A stretch of 51,361 nt of DNA from Acidobacteriaceae bacterium (lineage in GTDB: Bacteria > Acidobacteriota > Terriglobia > Terriglobales > Acidobacteriaceae): positions 1-51,361 of the forward strand of contig JASHNW010000094.1 of assembly GCA_030041435.1 (NCBI GenBank). Reading direction: 5' to 3'. Below, one piece after another: positions 51,244-51,361 of the stretch (its first letter is position 1; the number at the start of each line of letters is the position of its first letter). The notes below the pieces were generated by a model. The model searched no databases. It worked only from the letters and a program-made list of their open reading frames with translations, and had not been told where the DNA came from. Both the position numbers and the translations under genes were made by a program.

Positions 51244-51361
51244 GTGGCACAGGGTGAGCGGCGGGGCTATCCGAGCGATGTGACGGATGAGGAATGGGCG
51301 CTGGCAGCGCCCTATCTGGCCCTGTGCAGAGAAGACGCTGAGCAGCGCGAGTATCCGCTGC
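51244..51361 (+). CDS. IS5-family transposase, N-terminal part, cut by the window edge
   Basis: From GTG 51244 the 39 visible codons read [20 protein letters not shown] and [11 protein letters not shown], which is the conserved N-terminus of IS5-family transposases. No stop or frameshift occurs in the visible part, in contrast to the copy at 9854. The catalytic DDE domain lies beyond the window. Confidence 0.8.
   Translation, partial: MAQGERRGYPSDVTDEEWALAAPYLALCREDAEQREYPL

Larger units (their letters stand above)
51168..51361 (+). mobile_element. IS5-family insertion element, left end, truncated by the window edge
   Basis: The end GAGCCTGTTATTAACTTT begins at 51169 and resembles the end of the remnant at 9774. 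A leader hairpin (51206-51235) and the N-terminus of the transposase follow. The bases CTA directly before the end fit the short T/A-rich target sites used by IS5-family groups, but the other end is outside, so a target duplication cannot be confirmed. Confidence 0.8.

Noticed and set aside
1-51361. CRISPR arrays, tRNA or rRNA genes
   Set aside because: No regularly spaced short repeats, no cloverleaf-like tRNA text and no rRNA motifs were seen on either strand.

Overview
The window is GC-rich DNA of about 51 kb. It looks like a chromosomal segment of an Acidobacteria-type soil bacterium (Terriglobales/Acidobacteriaceae-like). That assignment is inference, from the choice-of-anchor-D adhesin with a fibronectin tail, the FG-GAP propeller protein and the exosortase locus with a non-canonical sorting signal. 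No tRNA, rRNA or CRISPR array was seen.

Layout. (1) 1-2.7 kb: a nitrogen or respiration corner. A truncated 4Fe-4S electron-transfer subunit on the minus strand diverges from a NarK-type nitrate/nitrite transporter and a small one-helix membrane protein on the plus strand. (2) 3.4-9.75 kb: two large secreted repeat proteins facing each other, a seven-repeat ASH-domain plus FN3 protein (plus) and a 14-repeat FG-GAP/VCBS protein (minus). Between them lie a decayed copy of the adhesin tail and an IS66-type remnant. (3) 9.77-10.1 kb: a decayed IS5-family element. (4) 10.3-51.2 kb: about 41 kb in which every gene is on the minus strand. It reads as one exopolysaccharide and exosortase biosynthesis locus. 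(5) 51.17 kb to the end: the left end of a better-preserved IS5-family element, related to the one at 9.77 kb and in the same orientation.

How the large locus works. Transcription runs from 51 kb down to 10 kb. The first part (51-36 kb) holds sugar-modifying and precursor enzymes: an alpha/beta hydrolase, a heptose-kinase-like GHMP kinase, a glycosyltransferase, an alpha/alpha-barrel protein, a glutamine-dependent asparagine synthetase, an M28-like protein, a sugar C-methyltransferase, an Fe/2OG dioxygenase-like protein, a sugar-1-phosphate nucleotidyltransferase, a PIG-L deacetylase, a class III aminotransferase and an acyltransferase. The middle (36-22 kb) holds assembly: a methyltransferase, a Wzx-type flippase, a duplicated Cys-rich protein of unknown function, four family-2 glycosyltransferases, a sulfotransferase, two GT-C membrane glycosyltransferases and an FAD amine-oxidase-like protein. 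The last part (22-10 kb) is a PEP-CTERM/exosortase module: TPR lipoprotein, sorting-signal protein, a PrsR-like regulator, FemAB-like protein, polysaccharide deacetylase, NDP-sugar epimerase, exosortase and UDP-glucose dehydrogenase. Several gene pairs overlap by ATGA, indicating translational coupling. No polymerase (Wzy), priming glycosyltransferase or export channel was recognised in the window.

The most interesting point is the regulator. It has the PrsR architecture, but its receiver pocket, its Walker A lysine and its GAFTGA sigma-54 loop are all altered. The neighbouring sorting-signal gene has a sigma-70-like promoter with a perfect palindrome just upstream of its -35. Together these suggest, as a hypothesis, an exosortase regulon that has moved away from sigma-54.
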